Of a stretch of 64,000 nt of DNA, positions 44,596-54,559 are shown in pieces (the first letter of the stretch is position 1; every line of letters starts with the position of its first letter). Position numbers and translations under genes: made by a program. Under the pieces are notes generated by a model, which saw only the letters and a program-made list of their open reading frames with translations, ran no database searches and was not told the DNA's origin. Source of the stretch: Sneathiella aquimaris (lineage in GTDB: Bacteria > Pseudomonadota > Alphaproteobacteria > Sneathiellales > Sneathiellaceae); the NCBI RefSeq assembly GCF_026409565.1, contig NZ_CP112881.1, positions 3,045,501-3,109,500 on the forward strand, written 5' to 3'.

Positions 44596-45399
44596 CTAAC
44601 GAAACGCACCGATCGTGTGACCATGAAGAAGGGGGCCGTGGCCCTCTCCCAAGCCTGGGGCTTTTTGAATAGCAATTTCAACATATCGCAACCCTCGATC
44701 CACACTGTCATGCAAAGAAAGGCCTTGCGCCAATCCCGTGGCAATCGCAGACGATAAGGTACAGCCCGTGCCATGCGTATGCCGTGACTTGATCATCGGG
44801 TGACTGAATTCATAACTCTGTTCTGGGGTCACTAATAAATCCGTAATAACCGGGCCTTCCCGGTGACCGCCTTTCAACAGGATGGCAGACGGCCCCATTG
44901 AAAGCATCTTATCCGCCGCCGCCCGCATATCATCCAGATCCTTGATCGCATGCCCAACAAGGCTTTCTGCCTCAGGAATATTGGGGGTTAGCAAAGTGGT
45001 ATGCTTTGACACCAAACGCGAAATAATGGCCTCCTGTGCATCATTTGCAAGAAGCGCGGCCCCACCCTTCGCAATCATCACCGGGTCCAGCACAATCGGT
45101 GGCAAATCACGCACACTATCCAGATAATCACCAATCGCATGAATAACTTCCGCACGGTGCAACATGCCCATTTTAATCGCATCAAAACCAATATCGTCGA
45201 AAACCACACGGATTTGCTCGACAACAAATTTGGCGGGAATAGGTTCGATGGCAAAAACACCTTTTGTGTTCTGCGCGGTCAGGGCTGTCAAAGCTGATGC
45301 CCCAAACCCACCCAACGCAGTAATGGTTTTCAGGTCGGCCTGAATCCCTGCGCCCCCGCCAGAATCTGATCCAGCGATTGTTAATACACGCCCTAACAT
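44596..45399 (-). CDS. thiD: hydroxymethylpyrimidine/phosphomethylpyrimidine kinase
   Basis: A 267-residue ribokinase-fold enzyme that phosphorylates HMP and then HMP-P for thiamine synthesis. The N-terminal TIAGSDSGGGAGIQADLKTI binds the pyrimidine, and HTHGTGCTLSSAIA (about 209-222) holds the anion hole and the catalytic base position. Length and motifs are standard. It is the last gene of the - strand housekeeping block, 12 bases after glmM. No other thi gene and no thiamine riboswitch is seen here. Confidence 0.95.
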   Translation of the reverse strand: MLGRVLTIAGSDSGGGAGIQADLKTITALGGFGASALTALTAQNTKGVFAIEPIPAKFVVEQIRVVFDDIGFDAIKMGMLHRAEVIHAIGDYLDSVRDLPPIVLDPVMIAKGGAALLANDAQEAIISRLVSKHTTLLTPNIPEAESLVGHAIKDLDDMRAAADKMLSMGPSAILLKGGHREGPVITDLLVTPEQSYEFSHPMIKSRHTHGTGCTLSSAIATGLAQGLSLHDSVDRGLRYVEIAIQKAPGLGEGHGPLLHGHTIGAFR

Positions 45400-45411
45400 T
45401 GATTATGCTCC

Positions 45412-46761
45412 TTAACCGGCAACTTTCTCGACTTCATGGACGATCTCGTCAACGACCTGATTGACAACATCAATATTCTCCCCTTCGCCCATAACGCGAA
45501 TAAGAGGTTCCGTTCCCGATTTACGAATTAACAATCGTCCTGTACTGGCGAGTTTTTTCTCACCTGCTGCGATCGCAGCTTTTACAGCAGGGCTTTCCAA
45601 CGGTTTTCCGGCTTGGTATCGGACATTTTTCAAGACTTGTGGATAAGGATCAAAGCTTCGGCAGACTTCGCTGACAGGACGCCCTTCATTAATAATCACA
45701 GACAAAACCTGCAATGCAGCGATCAAACCATCTCCTGTTGTTGCAAAATCGTTCAGAACCATATGCCCCGATTGTTCACCTCCAACATTAAAGCCATGCT
45801 TGCGCATATGTTCAACGACATACCGGTCACCAACGGCCGTTCGCACCAGATCAAGGCCTTTGTTGGCAAGGAATTTTTCCAGCCCCATATTGGACATAAC
45901 GGTCGACACCAACCCGCCGCCTTTCAACAAGCCCCGATCCGCCCAGCTCGCAGTGATCAATGCCATCAGCTGATCGCCGTCGATCAGATGCCCTTTTTCA
46001 TCACAGATAATCAAGCGATCTGCATCGCCGTCCAAGGCAATACCGAGATGCGCGCCCTCTTCAACCACTCTGGCGCACATGGCGTCTGTTGATGTCGAAC
46101 CGCAGTTGTCATTGATGTTAAAGCCATCGGGGTTGTCGCCCATGGCAATGACGTCAGCCTCCAACTCCCAAAGGACAGTAGGTGCGACTTTATAGGCCGC
46201 ACCATTAGCGCAATCCACGACAACCTTGAGTCCTTTTAAAAGCTGATCACGCGGAAAACTGCTTTTGGCAAATTCAATATAGCGGCCTCGCGCATCATCC
46301 AGCCGGGTGGCCCGGCCTAACATCTTGGGAGCTGAAAGACTGATTTTGTCGGGATTATCAATCCCCTGTTCAATTTCCAATTCCACTTGATCGGACAGTT
46401 TATACCCATCGGGGCCAAACAGTTTGATCCCGTTGTCCTGATAAGGGTTGTGAGACGCAGAAATCATGACGCCTAGATCTGCCCGCAATGAACGGGTCAA
46501 CATCGCAATCGCCGGCGTCGGCAAAGGGCCAACCAAAATCACATCCATACCAACGGAGACAAATCCGGCGGTAAGCGCGGGCTCGACCATATACCCGGAA
46601 AGGCGGGTATCTTTTCCGATCACAACCCGATGACGAAAATCACCACGACCTGTAAATTTCCGGCCCGCCGCCATCCCCACTTTCAAGGCAATATCCGCGG
46701 TCATCGGAGACTGATTTGACGTCCCTCGAATACCATCTGTTCCAAAATATTTGCGCGTCAT
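45412..46761 (-). CDS. glmM: phosphoglucosamine mutase
   Basis: A 449-residue enzyme converting glucosamine 6-phosphate to glucosamine 1-phosphate for peptidoglycan and lipopolysaccharide precursors. The active-site phosphoserine loop is [18 protein letters not shown] (about 98-115), the magnesium loop is [10 protein letters not shown], and the sugar and phosphate loops are GGEQSGH and [12 protein letters not shown]. It lies 35 bases after folP, the ftsH-folP-glmM order also seen in E. coli. Confidence 0.97.
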   Translation of the reverse strand: MTRKYFGTDGIRGTSNQSPMTADIALKVGMAAGRKFTGRGDFRHRVVIGKDTRLSGYMVEPALTAGFVSVGMDVILVGPLPTPAIAMLTRSLRADLGVMISASHNPYQDNGIKLFGPDGYKLSDQVELEIEQGIDNPDKISLSAPKMLGRATRLDDARGRYIEFAKSSFPRDQLLKGLKVVVDCANGAAYKVAPTVLWELEADVIAMGDNPDGFNINDNCGSTSTDAMCARVVEEGAHLGIALDGDADRLIICDEKGHLIDGDQLMALITASWADRGLLKGGGLVSTVMSNMGLEKFLANKGLDLVRTAVGDRYVVEHMRKHGFNVGGEQSGHMVLNDFATTGDGLIAALQVLSVIINEGRPVSEVCRSFDPYPQVLKNVRYQAGKPLESPAVKAAIAAGEKKLASTGRLLIRKSGTEPLIRVMGEGENIDVVNQVVDEIVHEVEKVAG

Positions 46762-46796
46762 ATCCCCTCGCCGCTTTAAATTCTATGCCTTCAAGG

Positions 46797-47864
46797 CTAA
46801 ATTGATTGATCGCATTTATCAATGCCTGACCAGACGGCAATCGCCTGACGGCTTTCTGCCACGTCATGCACCCGGAAAATCTGAACTCCAGCGGTTAAAC
46901 CATATAGCAATGCGGAAAGTGATCCCCCTATTCGGCTCGCTGCTTCACCGGGACGATCAATTTTTCCGATAAATGATTTACGGGAAACCCCCAACAAGAC
47001 CGGACACCCTAAGGCATGGAAATAAGGCAAACCCTTTAATAGGATCAAATTATGATCCAGCGTCTTTCCAAAGCCAATCCCCGGATCAACACAAATACGC
47101 TGAAGTTCAATGCCAGCGTCTCGGCAAAGCATTATTCGCTCTTTCAAATAATCCAGTACGTCAAATAATACATGATCATAGGTCGGGTTATCCTGCATGA
47201 CTTTTGGATCTGCAGAACTATGCATCAAACAAACTCTTGCATTACTTCGCGCAACGACTTTCACGCTGTCCGGGTCAAATTCCAGGGCTGTAACATCATT
47301 AATGATTGCGGCCCCGTCTTTTAATGCAGCCTCCATTATCCTGGGTTTCCGGGTATCCGCCGACAGCAGCACAGGCCAGTTCTGACATGCTTGTAAAACA
47401 GGTCTTACGCGGGCCAGTTCTTCTTCCTCTGTCACGGCATCAGCACCCGGGCGCGTACTTTCACCGCCAATATCCAGAATATGCGCGCCCTCCTCCATCA
47501 TCGCCTTCGCATGGCGAATTGCGTGATCCGCGTCAAAAAATTCGCCGCCGTCTGAAAAGCTATCGGGTGTCACATTGACAATACCCATAATGGCAGGTTT
47601 CGGAAGCCCCCAGACATCCTGCGCGCTCATTGCTGTACGAATATGGGCCAATTGCTGGTTAATCTCCTCTTTAAGAAAAGGATAGTCTGCAATCAATGCC
47701 TCAATCTCTTCGCAGCTCGCCACAAAAGAATGAACCGATTTATCATGCTTTCGAATGGTTAGCCGAAACTGCGCGCTCGCCATCTGTGGGCCGGGAGCCA
47801 AATAAATCCGGTCAGAACAGGAAAGGCCCCGCGATAAAGCGGAGCCTTTTAAGAAGTCATTCAT
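46797..47864 (-). CDS. folP: dihydropteroate synthase
   Basis: A 355-residue folate enzyme joining p-aminobenzoate to hydroxymethyldihydropterin diphosphate. The pterin-binding motif is MGIVNVTPDSFSDGG (about 92-106), and DIGGESTRPGAD and the end VLLGVSRKSFIG are the other classical motifs. The N-terminal extension of about 85 residues before the TIM barrel is common in Alphaproteobacteria. I start at 47864 (MNDFLKG), eight bases after the ftsH stop; a longer frame to 48011 would lie inside ftsH. This is the sulfonamide target family; no resistance-type change can be judged. Confidence 0.95.
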   Translation of the reverse strand: MNDFLKGSALSRGLSCSDRIYLAPGPQMASAQFRLTIRKHDKSVHSFVASCEEIEALIADYPFLKEEINQQLAHIRTAMSAQDVWGLPKPAIMGIVNVTPDSFSDGGEFFDADHAIRHAKAMMEEGAHILDIGGESTRPGADAVTEEEELARVRPVLQACQNWPVLLSADTRKPRIMEAALKDGAAIINDVTALEFDPDSVKVVARSNARVCLMHSSADPKVMQDNPTYDHVLFDVLDYLKERIMLCRDAGIELQRICVDPGIGFGKTLDHNLILLKGLPYFHALGCPVLLGVSRKSFIGKIDRPGEAASRIGGSLSALLYGLTAGVQIFRVHDVAESRQAIAVWSGIDKCDQSI

Positions 47865-47871
47865 TGGCAGA

Positions 47872-49803
47872 TCACGAACCGGGTTGTGGTTCTGGTTCCA
47901 TGCCGCCAGAACCCGTGTCAGGCTTTTTATGGCCATCTGCTTTTGGCACCGCAGAGCCCGGACCTTTGTCCATTGGTGTTTCATCATCCTCTGGACGGTT
48001 AAGATCGCCACCTTCCATCAGAATTTTGATTTCATCACCGCTTAGCGTTTCATATTCCAGAAGACCTTTGGCAATACGATGCAACTGCTCTTCATTTTCA
48101 GTCAGAATTTTCTTGGCTGTCGCTTCACCTTCTTCAACAAAGCGGCGAACCTCCTGATCGATAAGTTCAGCTGTCGCGTCAGAAACATTTTTCTGCTGTG
48201 CAACTGAATGGCCCAGGAATACTTCTTCCTGATTAGCACTATACATCAACGGTCCCAACTTGTCGGACAGTCCCCATTCAGTTACCATCCGGCGGGCCAT
48301 ATCCGTCGCCATTTTAATGTCACCAGAAGCGCCTGTTGTCACGGCATCATGACCAAAGATCATTTCTTCAGCAATCCGGCCACCCATGGCAACCGCCAAA
48401 TGGGCAAGACACTGATCACGACGTAACGAGTAACTGTCCTTTTCAGGAAGCCGCATCACCATTCCCAATGCGCGACCGCGCGGGATGATTGTCGCTTTAT
48501 GAACCGGATCCGATGCTTTCATATGCATACCGACCAAGGCATGACCACCTTCATGATAAGCGGTCAGTTCCTTTTCTTCTTCAGACATCACCATTGAGCG
48601 ACGTTCTGTGCCCATCATGACTTTGTCTTTTGCTTCCTCGAATTCCTGATGTGTAACCAGACGCCGTGATTTACGCGCGGCCAGCAAGGCAGCTTCGTTC
48701 ACCAGGTTGGCCAGATCCGCACCCGAAAAGCCAGGTGTTCCGCGAGCGATTGTCCGAGCATTAACATCATGTGCCAAAGGAACTTTGCGCATGTGAACTT
48801 TCAGGATTTTTTCGCGACCAATAATATCAGGGTTAGGGACAACAACTTGACGGTCAAAACGTCCCGGGCGCAACAGCGCTGGATCCAAAACGTCCGGACG
48901 GTTTGTTGCAGCAAGAAGAATAACGCCTTCATTTGCTTCAAAACCATCCATCTCGACCAGCAACTGGTTCAATGTCTGCTCACGTTCATCATTACCGCCG
49001 CCTAAACCGGCACCGCGATGGCGGCCGACGGCATCAATCTCGTCGATGAAAATAATGCATGGTGCATTTTTCTTACCTTGCTCAAACATGTCTCGAACGC
49101 GGCTAGCGCCAACACCGACAAACATTTCAACAAAATCTGAACCGGAAATCGTGAAAAACGGGACATTCGCTTCGCCCGCGACAGATCGCGCGAGTAGAGT
49201 TTTACCAGTACCGGGAGGACCAACGAGCAAGCAGCCTTTTGGAATCTTACCACCAAGGCGCTGATATTTCTGCGGGTTTTTCAGGAAGTCGACAACTTCT
49301 TCCAATTCTTCTTTGGCTTCTTCGATACCTGCGACATCTTCAAAGGTGACACGACCGTGCTTCTCTGTCAGCAACTTGGCTTTTGACTTACCAAAACCCA
49401 TGGCTTTTCCGCCGCCGCCCTGCATCTGGCGCATAAAGAAAATCCAGACACCGATCAACAGCAGCATCGGGAACCAGGAAAGCAATGTCGCCATCAACAG
49501 GCTGCCTTCTTCTTCCGGAGCCGCCTTGATAACAACGTTATTGGCTTCAAGCTTATCAACTATATTGCTGCCTTGCGGCGTATAAGTTGAGTAAGAAGTC
49601 CCGTCACCGGCTGAACCTGTGATGGTTTGACCTTGAATTGTTACCTGACGGATATCACCGTTTTCGACTTTTTGCAGAAAATCGGAATACGCAAGTGATG
49701 TACCCGGATTCCGCTGCGATGAGTCATTGAATATATTGAAGAGGGCAACAACAAGCAGTGCAATCACTACCCATAGAACCACATTTTTTCCAAAGAGATT
49801 CAC
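47872..49803 (-). CDS. ftsH: ATP-dependent zinc metalloprotease FtsH
   Basis: A 643-residue hexameric inner-membrane AAA protease that degrades misassembled membrane proteins and regulators such as sigma-32. Two transmembrane helices (about 5-22 and 97-117) flank a periplasmic domain. Walker [13 protein letters not shown] lies near 195, the Walker B region is [11 protein letters not shown], and the zinc site is HEGGHALVG near 417. I start at the GTG at 49803, preceded by AAGGGAAG; the frame open to 49824 lacks a site. A possible sigma-32-like element (CTTATAT at 49889-49883) lies upstream but is weak. Confidence 0.96.
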   Translation of the reverse strand: MNLFGKNVVLWVVIALLVVALFNIFNDSSQRNPGTSLAYSDFLQKVENGDIRQVTIQGQTITGSAGDGTSYSTYTPQGSNIVDKLEANNVVIKAAPEEEGSLLMATLLSWFPMLLLIGVWIFFMRQMQGGGGKAMGFGKSKAKLLTEKHGRVTFEDVAGIEEAKEELEEVVDFLKNPQKYQRLGGKIPKGCLLVGPPGTGKTLLARSVAGEANVPFFTISGSDFVEMFVGVGASRVRDMFEQGKKNAPCIIFIDEIDAVGRHRGAGLGGGNDEREQTLNQLLVEMDGFEANEGVILLAATNRPDVLDPALLRPGRFDRQVVVPNPDIIGREKILKVHMRKVPLAHDVNARTIARGTPGFSGADLANLVNEAALLAARKSRRLVTHQEFEEAKDKVMMGTERRSMVMSEEEKELTAYHEGGHALVGMHMKASDPVHKATIIPRGRALGMVMRLPEKDSYSLRRDQCLAHLAVAMGGRIAEEMIFGHDAVTTGASGDIKMATDMARRMVTEWGLSDKLGPLMYSANQEEVFLGHSVAQQKNVSDATAELIDQEVRRFVEEGEATAKKILTENEEQLHRIAKGLLEYETLSGDEIKILMEGGDLNRPEDDETPMDKGPGSAVPKADGHKKPDTGSGGMEPEPQPGS

Positions 49804-49928
49804 GAAAAATCTTCCCTTGCACATCCGGCCATCATTTGGCCAGCATTATTAAACCACGCCCATTTTCATGGAGACATCATAGATATAAGTCAAATATGCG
49901 AACATCCAATAGGCAGTGTTACACAGAC

Positions 49929-51254
49929 TCACGATAAAAAATGGCATTTGGGTTTGAATACCATTTCAAAGCGCCCTTGCGCAATGCCCATGGCATCTAA
50001 ATTATAGGAAAACAGAGGCATAGAGACGATTTTGGCACCAATCCAAATAGAAGGAAGGTTTTTTTTCACAATAGAAGGCAACGGATCGGGCATTTGCCAT
50101 TCCAGCGATTCTTTTAATTGCTGCCAACCATCGTCCCCAATAACCCGCACTCGAGGACAGTCTTGTTCGCTGATATTTGTCCCCGGCACCGTGTCTCTAA
50201 TTTCAAAACGGTCATCCCACAGGCATACCCTGTTATTTGTTAGTTCTTTTTCCGGAAGATCTGTTCGTCCCGGCTCACGACATAAAATCCAATGATCGCG
50301 CTGCGGCAATAACTGGCAGCCAAATAGAGTTTTGGCCTTCGACATCTGTTCCGACTTCAGAGAGTGCTGCAACCGTTCCAACGCATTCATTTGCGGCCCC
50401 TGCCCCATCCCTCTGACAAAAATGAACAGTCTTTGCAGAAACCGAATGGCAATCTCGTCAGGCATCTCTTCAATTGCTGCCTTTGAAAACCTGACAAATC
50501 CCAGCGGGCTTTCAACAACATGGGCCCGCAAATACTGTTCAGTGATAGTACTAAGAGCCCGATCAGCACGTTGTGTGCGAGTGACGCTTAATTCCAAAGA
50601 TTGCAGATTACTTTCTGGGAGATCTACTAGGATCTCCAAGGCCTGCCCCAGATGCGTTCTTGTAAAAACCGGATTGTCATTGCTTGGATCATCAATCCAC
50701 TGCTGATCAGATTTTTGTAAAAAGGCTCTTAGTTGCTGCCGACTGACTGACAGAAATGGACGACTTATAATAATCCCGTCCTGTTCGCGAGTGGCAGGCA
50801 TGACGCTTAACCCCTGAACCCCGCTTCCTTTCGCCAGGCGCATCAGGAATGTTTCAAGCTGATCCTCCAGTTGATGGCCCATAATAAGAAGATTAGCACC
50901 CAACTGCTTGCATTTTTCCCTTAACAGACGGTAACGGGCGTTTCTTGCCGCTTGTTGAATACCTGCGCGTGGATGAGGTCCTTTCCAAGTAAGGATGTGG
51001 TGTTCCATTCCAATCTTTAATAGCCATTCCGCAACCAACTCCGCTTCCTGCCGGGCTTCTGGCCGCAAGCCGTGATCAACAGTCAGTCCCACCACTTGAA
51101 CACCCGTACGCTGTGCCCAATCCATAGCCGCCAGACAAGCGGCCATGCTGTCAGAACCACCAGACACGGCAACGCCCACCTTTAAGATGTCTCCCTGAGG
51201 AATTTCAAGGGACTTGAGGTGGGCGTCAAAAATGGACTGTACGGATACTACCAT
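49929..51254 (-). CDS. tilS: tRNA(Ile)-lysidine synthetase
   Basis: A 441-residue enzyme that uses ATP and lysine to modify C34 of the CAU-anticodon tRNA-Ile so it reads AUA. The PP-loop is GVAVSGGSDSMAACLAAM (about 27-44), and GLTVDHGLRPEA and LLIMGHQLEDQLETFLMRL are the family's next motifs. In the last one Gln and Leu replace the usual His and Ala positions. A C-terminal tRNA-binding region of about 200 residues is present. It lies between ybgF and ftsH, the common tol-pal to ftsH linkage. The protein is essential in most bacteria. Confidence 0.93.
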   Translation of the reverse strand: MVVSVQSIFDAHLKSLEIPQGDILKVGVAVSGGSDSMAACLAAMDWAQRTGVQVVGLTVDHGLRPEARQEAELVAEWLLKIGMEHHILTWKGPHPRAGIQQAARNARYRLLREKCKQLGANLLIMGHQLEDQLETFLMRLAKGSGVQGLSVMPATREQDGIIISRPFLSVSRQQLRAFLQKSDQQWIDDPSNDNPVFTRTHLGQALEILVDLPESNLQSLELSVTRTQRADRALSTITEQYLRAHVVESPLGFVRFSKAAIEEMPDEIAIRFLQRLFIFVRGMGQGPQMNALERLQHSLKSEQMSKAKTLFGCQLLPQRDHWILCREPGRTDLPEKELTNNRVCLWDDRFEIRDTVPGTNISEQDCPRVRVIGDDGWQQLKESLEWQMPDPLPSIVKKNLPSIWIGAKIVSMPLFSYNLDAMGIAQGRFEMVFKPKCHFLS

Positions 51255-51274
51255 GTCACGTCATATGTCTGATC

Positions 51275-52342
51275 TTACTGGCATCCGAATTTTTGTTTTT
51301 CCAAACCAGCAATCCGTTTAAGACGGGAAGACAGATTATTGAACTGTTTTTCCAACTGCTGGAAGGTTGCACACGCTTCTTCTTTTTGCTCCATCCGGCC
51401 GAGGGTCATTGCCAGTTTCAACAGATTGTCAGCTGCTTTGGAACTGTCCGGATAATTTTGATAACCGTTCAAAAATGAAGAGGCGGCGTTGGGATAGTCT
51501 CCTCGCACGTAATAGGTTTCACCCAGCCAGTATTGTGCATTGCCGGCGAGTTCATGTTCTTTATTGCTTTGTAGAAACGCTGCAAATGCTTGTTCGGCAC
51601 CTGCGAAATCATCCTTACTCAACATTGAGAAAGCCTGATTATACTGTGCCGCCGGGTCCAGATTTTCAGTCGGAGCGACTGCCGCGACAGAAGGTGCACT
51701 TTCATTGGCGGGCGCAGCAGTGTCAACCGGCGCGGTACCATCCGCGGGCACCCGCAAAGTTCCAAGCAGCCGCGTCCCTTTTGGTAATCCCGCTGCCGCC
51801 GTTCCAGAGGCAGATCGAGATACATTATCCGCTGTTGCGGATTGCGGGTTATTTTGAGGGGCTGTGCCTGTTAAGGGTAAGTTGGAAGCTGGCACCGTAT
51901 TCTGGCCAACGATCGACTGACCGCCATTTAACCGTCGTTCAATATCTGTGAGACGGAAATCAATATCCAGAACAAGCTTATCCAACCGATTTTTCAACTG
52001 ATCCAGCTTGAAAGTGATTTCCTCAAGATTTCCGGTTGCCCGTCTCTGCTCGCTTTCCAACGCATCAATCCGGGACGACAACAAGGCCGCAGCTTCCCCA
52101 CCGGCAATGGCGCCACCGCCAGAAGAAACTGTAGGTGCCGGAACATCTTGGCCCTGGAATACTTTTCTCTGCACATTCGTCAGATCAGCTTCCAAACGAT
52201 TAATACGGTCCAAAAGCGCCTGAACATCACTGCTTTGCGCCTGAGCCGAAGAAAAGGCCAATGTTGAAAACAAAACGGTTGTCGCAGCAAACGCGATCAG
52301 GACAATTGAATGACGATGTCCAGTTTTTGATTTTTCTTTCAC
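51275..52342 (-). CDS. ybgF: Tol-Pal system protein YbgF/CpoB
   Basis: A 355-residue periplasmic protein that coordinates the Tol-Pal machine with peptidoglycan synthesis. It has a signal peptide (hydrophobic core about residues 13-30, ending SSAQAQS), a coiled coil (about 35-130) and a Ser/Thr/Ala-rich linker. Its TPR domain contains AQYNQAFSMLSKDDFAGAEQ, then AQYWLGETYYVRGDYPNAA and LLKLAMTLGRMEQKEEACAT. The start is a GTG. A terminator after pal and a TATAAT element upstream suggest that it has its own promoter. Confidence 0.92.
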   Translation of the reverse strand: MKEKSKTGHRHSIVLIAFAATTVLFSTLAFSSAQAQSSDVQALLDRINRLEADLTNVQRKVFQGQDVPAPTVSSGGGAIAGGEAAALLSSRIDALESEQRRATGNLEEITFKLDQLKNRLDKLVLDIDFRLTDIERRLNGGQSIVGQNTVPASNLPLTGTAPQNNPQSATADNVSRSASGTAAAGLPKGTRLLGTLRVPADGTAPVDTAAPANESAPSVAAVAPTENLDPAAQYNQAFSMLSKDDFAGAEQAFAAFLQSNKEHELAGNAQYWLGETYYVRGDYPNAASSFLNGYQNYPDSSKAADNLLKLAMTLGRMEQKEEACATFQQLEKQFNNLSSRLKRIAGLEKQKFGCQ

Positions 52343-52404
52343 CTTAGCACCTATTTTCGAACGCTTTCATCTGGGACGGGCCAAAAGACCGTTAAATTCG
52401 GAAC

Positions 52405-52410
52405 ATTATA
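52405..52410 (-). promoter_or_regulatory. candidate -10 element of ybgF promoter
   Basis: On the - strand a perfect TATAAT lies about 60 bases before the ybgF start and just after the pal terminator; TTGGTC is 14 bases upstream, which is too short for a good -35. The position fits a separate promoter for ybgF and the genes after it. Confidence 0.4.
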
Positions 52411-52464
52411 TAAGGGAATATTGTGACCAAACAGAGGCTTTTATCCAGACTTGTATTTATACAT

Positions 52465-52511
52465 AAAAAAGCCCGTTGCCGGTCTACAGCAAGCTGGACC
52501 GGCAACGGGCT
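52465..52511 (-). terminator. pal intrinsic terminator
   Basis: A 15-bp stem (AGCCCGTTGCCGGTC / GACCGGCAACGGGCT) with a 12-base loop is followed on the - strand by a run of Ts, 22 bases after the pal stop. It is one of the strongest terminators in the window. Confidence 0.93.
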
Positions 52512-52532
52512 ATGCATCAAGTAGTCAGACTG

Positions 52533-53072
52533 TTAGTTGACAGCCAAAACGCCACGACGGTTCTGAGACCACGCAGCTTCGGTATGACCCAAGGCTACTG
52601 GACGTTCTTTACCAAACGAAATCGTTGAAACACGTGAGGCAGAAATGCCCAATGTTACAAGATAGTTTTTAACAGCAGTTGCACGGCGTTCGCCGAGTGC
52701 AAGGTTGTATTCACGTGTACCGCGTTCGTCCGCATGACCTTCAACAGTGACAGTCACTGTTGGGTTCGCTTTCAACCAGGCGGCCTGACGCTGGACAGTC
52801 GCCCGCGCTTCGTCGCTAAGATTGAATTTGTCGAAACCGTAGAATACACGATCACCAACATTCAGAACCAAGTCTTCCTGGCTACCAGGCTGAACCTGAT
52901 TTGAACCAGTGCTTGCAGAAGTACCGCCAGTTGATCCAGAAGAGCTGCCAGCCTGGGACGATGCGCCCCCACCAGTGCTGTCGCCGGAGTCCGTTGGCGC
53001 TGTTTCACATGCTGCGACCAATGTCAGTGCAGCAAACATACTCAAGAATTTAAGGCCAAGATTGAGCCGCAT
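52533..53072 (-). CDS. pal: peptidoglycan-associated lipoprotein
   Basis: A 179-residue outer-membrane lipoprotein that ties the outer membrane to peptidoglycan. The signal sequence ends in the lipobox LVAAC (Cys22). A Ser/Gly/Thr-rich linker follows (about 28-65), then the OmpA-like domain. Its peptidoglycan-binding motif is VEGHADERGTREYNLALGE, followed by RRATAVKNYLVTLGI. It follows tolB by 137 bases, which leave room for a separate promoter. A strong terminator follows. Confidence 0.96.
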   Translation of the reverse strand: MRLNLGLKFLSMFAALTLVAACETAPTDSGDSTGGGASSQAGSSSGSTGGTSASTGSNQVQPGSQEDLVLNVGDRVFYGFDKFNLSDEARATVQRQAAWLKANPTVTVTVEGHADERGTREYNLALGERRATAVKNYLVTLGISASRVSTISFGKERPVALGHTEAAWSQNRRGVLAVN

Positions 53073-53209
53073 TTACTTAACTCCCATCCTCTGGAAATCT
53101 AAATTTTTGGGTATTCCAAGTAAAACGACGTCCAATTGAAGTGACGCTGCCCCTCCCTGAAATATACTCCCCCTAGAAAATCTTACTTTTTCACTATACT
53201 TATGCTCAC

Positions 53210-54559
53210 TCACGGAAGCAAGGGCGACCATGCTGGATCAGACCCATCCCGCGGAGTGATCATTTCTCTTTCGTTATAACCTGTCAAATCCACAGACCAC
53301 AAGCTAACTTTATCACCAACCCCGTTCTTATTTCCCGGTACTTGTCGGAAAAACACAAGAACACGCCCATTTGGTGCCCAAGAAGGGCCCTCATTATGAA
53401 ACCCTTCAGTCAGGATGCGTTCCTGCGAACCGTCAGTTCTCATCACGCCTATGGAGAATTTACCACCCGTCAATTTTGTAAAGGCTATCAAATCTCCACG
53501 GGGGGACCAGACGGGTGTGCCATAATTACCACGACCGAAGCTTATCCGCTTCACATTTGAGCCATCTGCGTTCATTACATAGAGCTGCTGACGACCGCCA
53601 CGGTCTGATTCAAACGTGATCCGCGTCCCGTCCGGAGAGAAGGAAGGCGCCGTATCAATGCCCGGATGCTTGGTTAAACGTTTTAAAGAACGCGTCCGCA
53701 AATCCATCAGGTAAATATCCGAATTGCCGTTCTCAGCCATACTCATCACAACCTGATTTCCGGATGGAGAAAAGCGCGGGGCAAAAGTCATCCCCGGAAA
53801 TTCTCCCAGCACTTCCTGCTGCCCGGTATCAATGTTGAACAGATAAACCCGCGGACGATTGTTGAAATAGGACAGGTAAGTAATTTCCTGCTGTGTTGGC
53901 GAAAAGCGGGGGGTCAAAACAAGATTGCTGCCATCCGTCAGGAATTGATGCCGTTCCCCGTCCTGATCCATGATCGCAAGACGCTTCACCCGCCGGTCGG
54001 CTGGACCACTTTCCGAAACATAAACAATCCGGGTGTCAAAATACCCTTCTTCACCGGTTAGGCGCTTATAAATCTGATCCGCAATCAAATGGGCCGTACG
54101 ACGCCAATTGGTCGCGGCACTTTTATATCCAAAACCGGCCAGATACTGCTCGGAAAAAACATCCCATAAGCGGAACTGTACATTAATTCGCCCATCGGGC
54201 AGCGCCCGCACCATCCCGGTAGACAGGCCTTGTGCATTAATTTTGCGCCAGTTAGAAAAAACCGGAGTTGCCTGAAGATCGACAGGTTTTTGCAGGAATG
54301 CCCGCGGGTCAATCGGGGCGAACAGGCCAGATCGTTCCAAATCAGCCCGGATAACCTCGGCAATCTTCTGACCAACCAGCCCGGCTGTTTCCGTTTCGCT
54401 ATAAAAATCAGTAATTGCCACGGGAAGAGGCTTGATATTACCTTGCGTGATATCAATAACCAGTTCAGCACGAGCAGGTGAGGCAACTGCGATTGAAAGC
54501 ACAAGGCCTACTGCAACCCAATACCCCCAGTTAGCAAATTGGCGTACCATATTTCTCAT
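53210..54559 (-). CDS. tolB: Tol-Pal system beta-propeller protein TolB
   Basis: A 449-residue periplasmic protein with a signal peptide (core about 13-25, ending SPARA). An N-terminal domain follows, then a six-bladed beta-propeller of WD/PD40-like repeats ([60 protein letters not shown] and two more). TolB binds Pal and, through its N-terminus, TolA. The gene overlaps tolA by four bases (ATGA). ATG codons at 54559 and 54550 are both possible. Confidence 0.95.
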   Translation of the reverse strand: MRNMVRQFANWGYWVAVGLVLSIAVASPARAELVIDITQGNIKPLPVAITDFYSETETAGLVGQKIAEVIRADLERSGLFAPIDPRAFLQKPVDLQATPVFSNWRKINAQGLSTGMVRALPDGRINVQFRLWDVFSEQYLAGFGYKSAATNWRRTAHLIADQIYKRLTGEEGYFDTRIVYVSESGPADRRVKRLAIMDQDGERHQFLTDGSNLVLTPRFSPTQQEITYLSYFNNRPRVYLFNIDTGQQEVLGEFPGMTFAPRFSPSGNQVVMSMAENGNSDIYLMDLRTRSLKRLTKHPGIDTAPSFSPDGTRITFESDRGGRQQLYVMNADGSNVKRISFGRGNYGTPVWSPRGDLIAFTKLTGGKFSIGVMRTDGSQERILTEGFHNEGPSWAPNGRVLVFFRQVPGNKNGVGDKVSLWSVDLTGYNEREMITPRDGSDPAWSPLLP

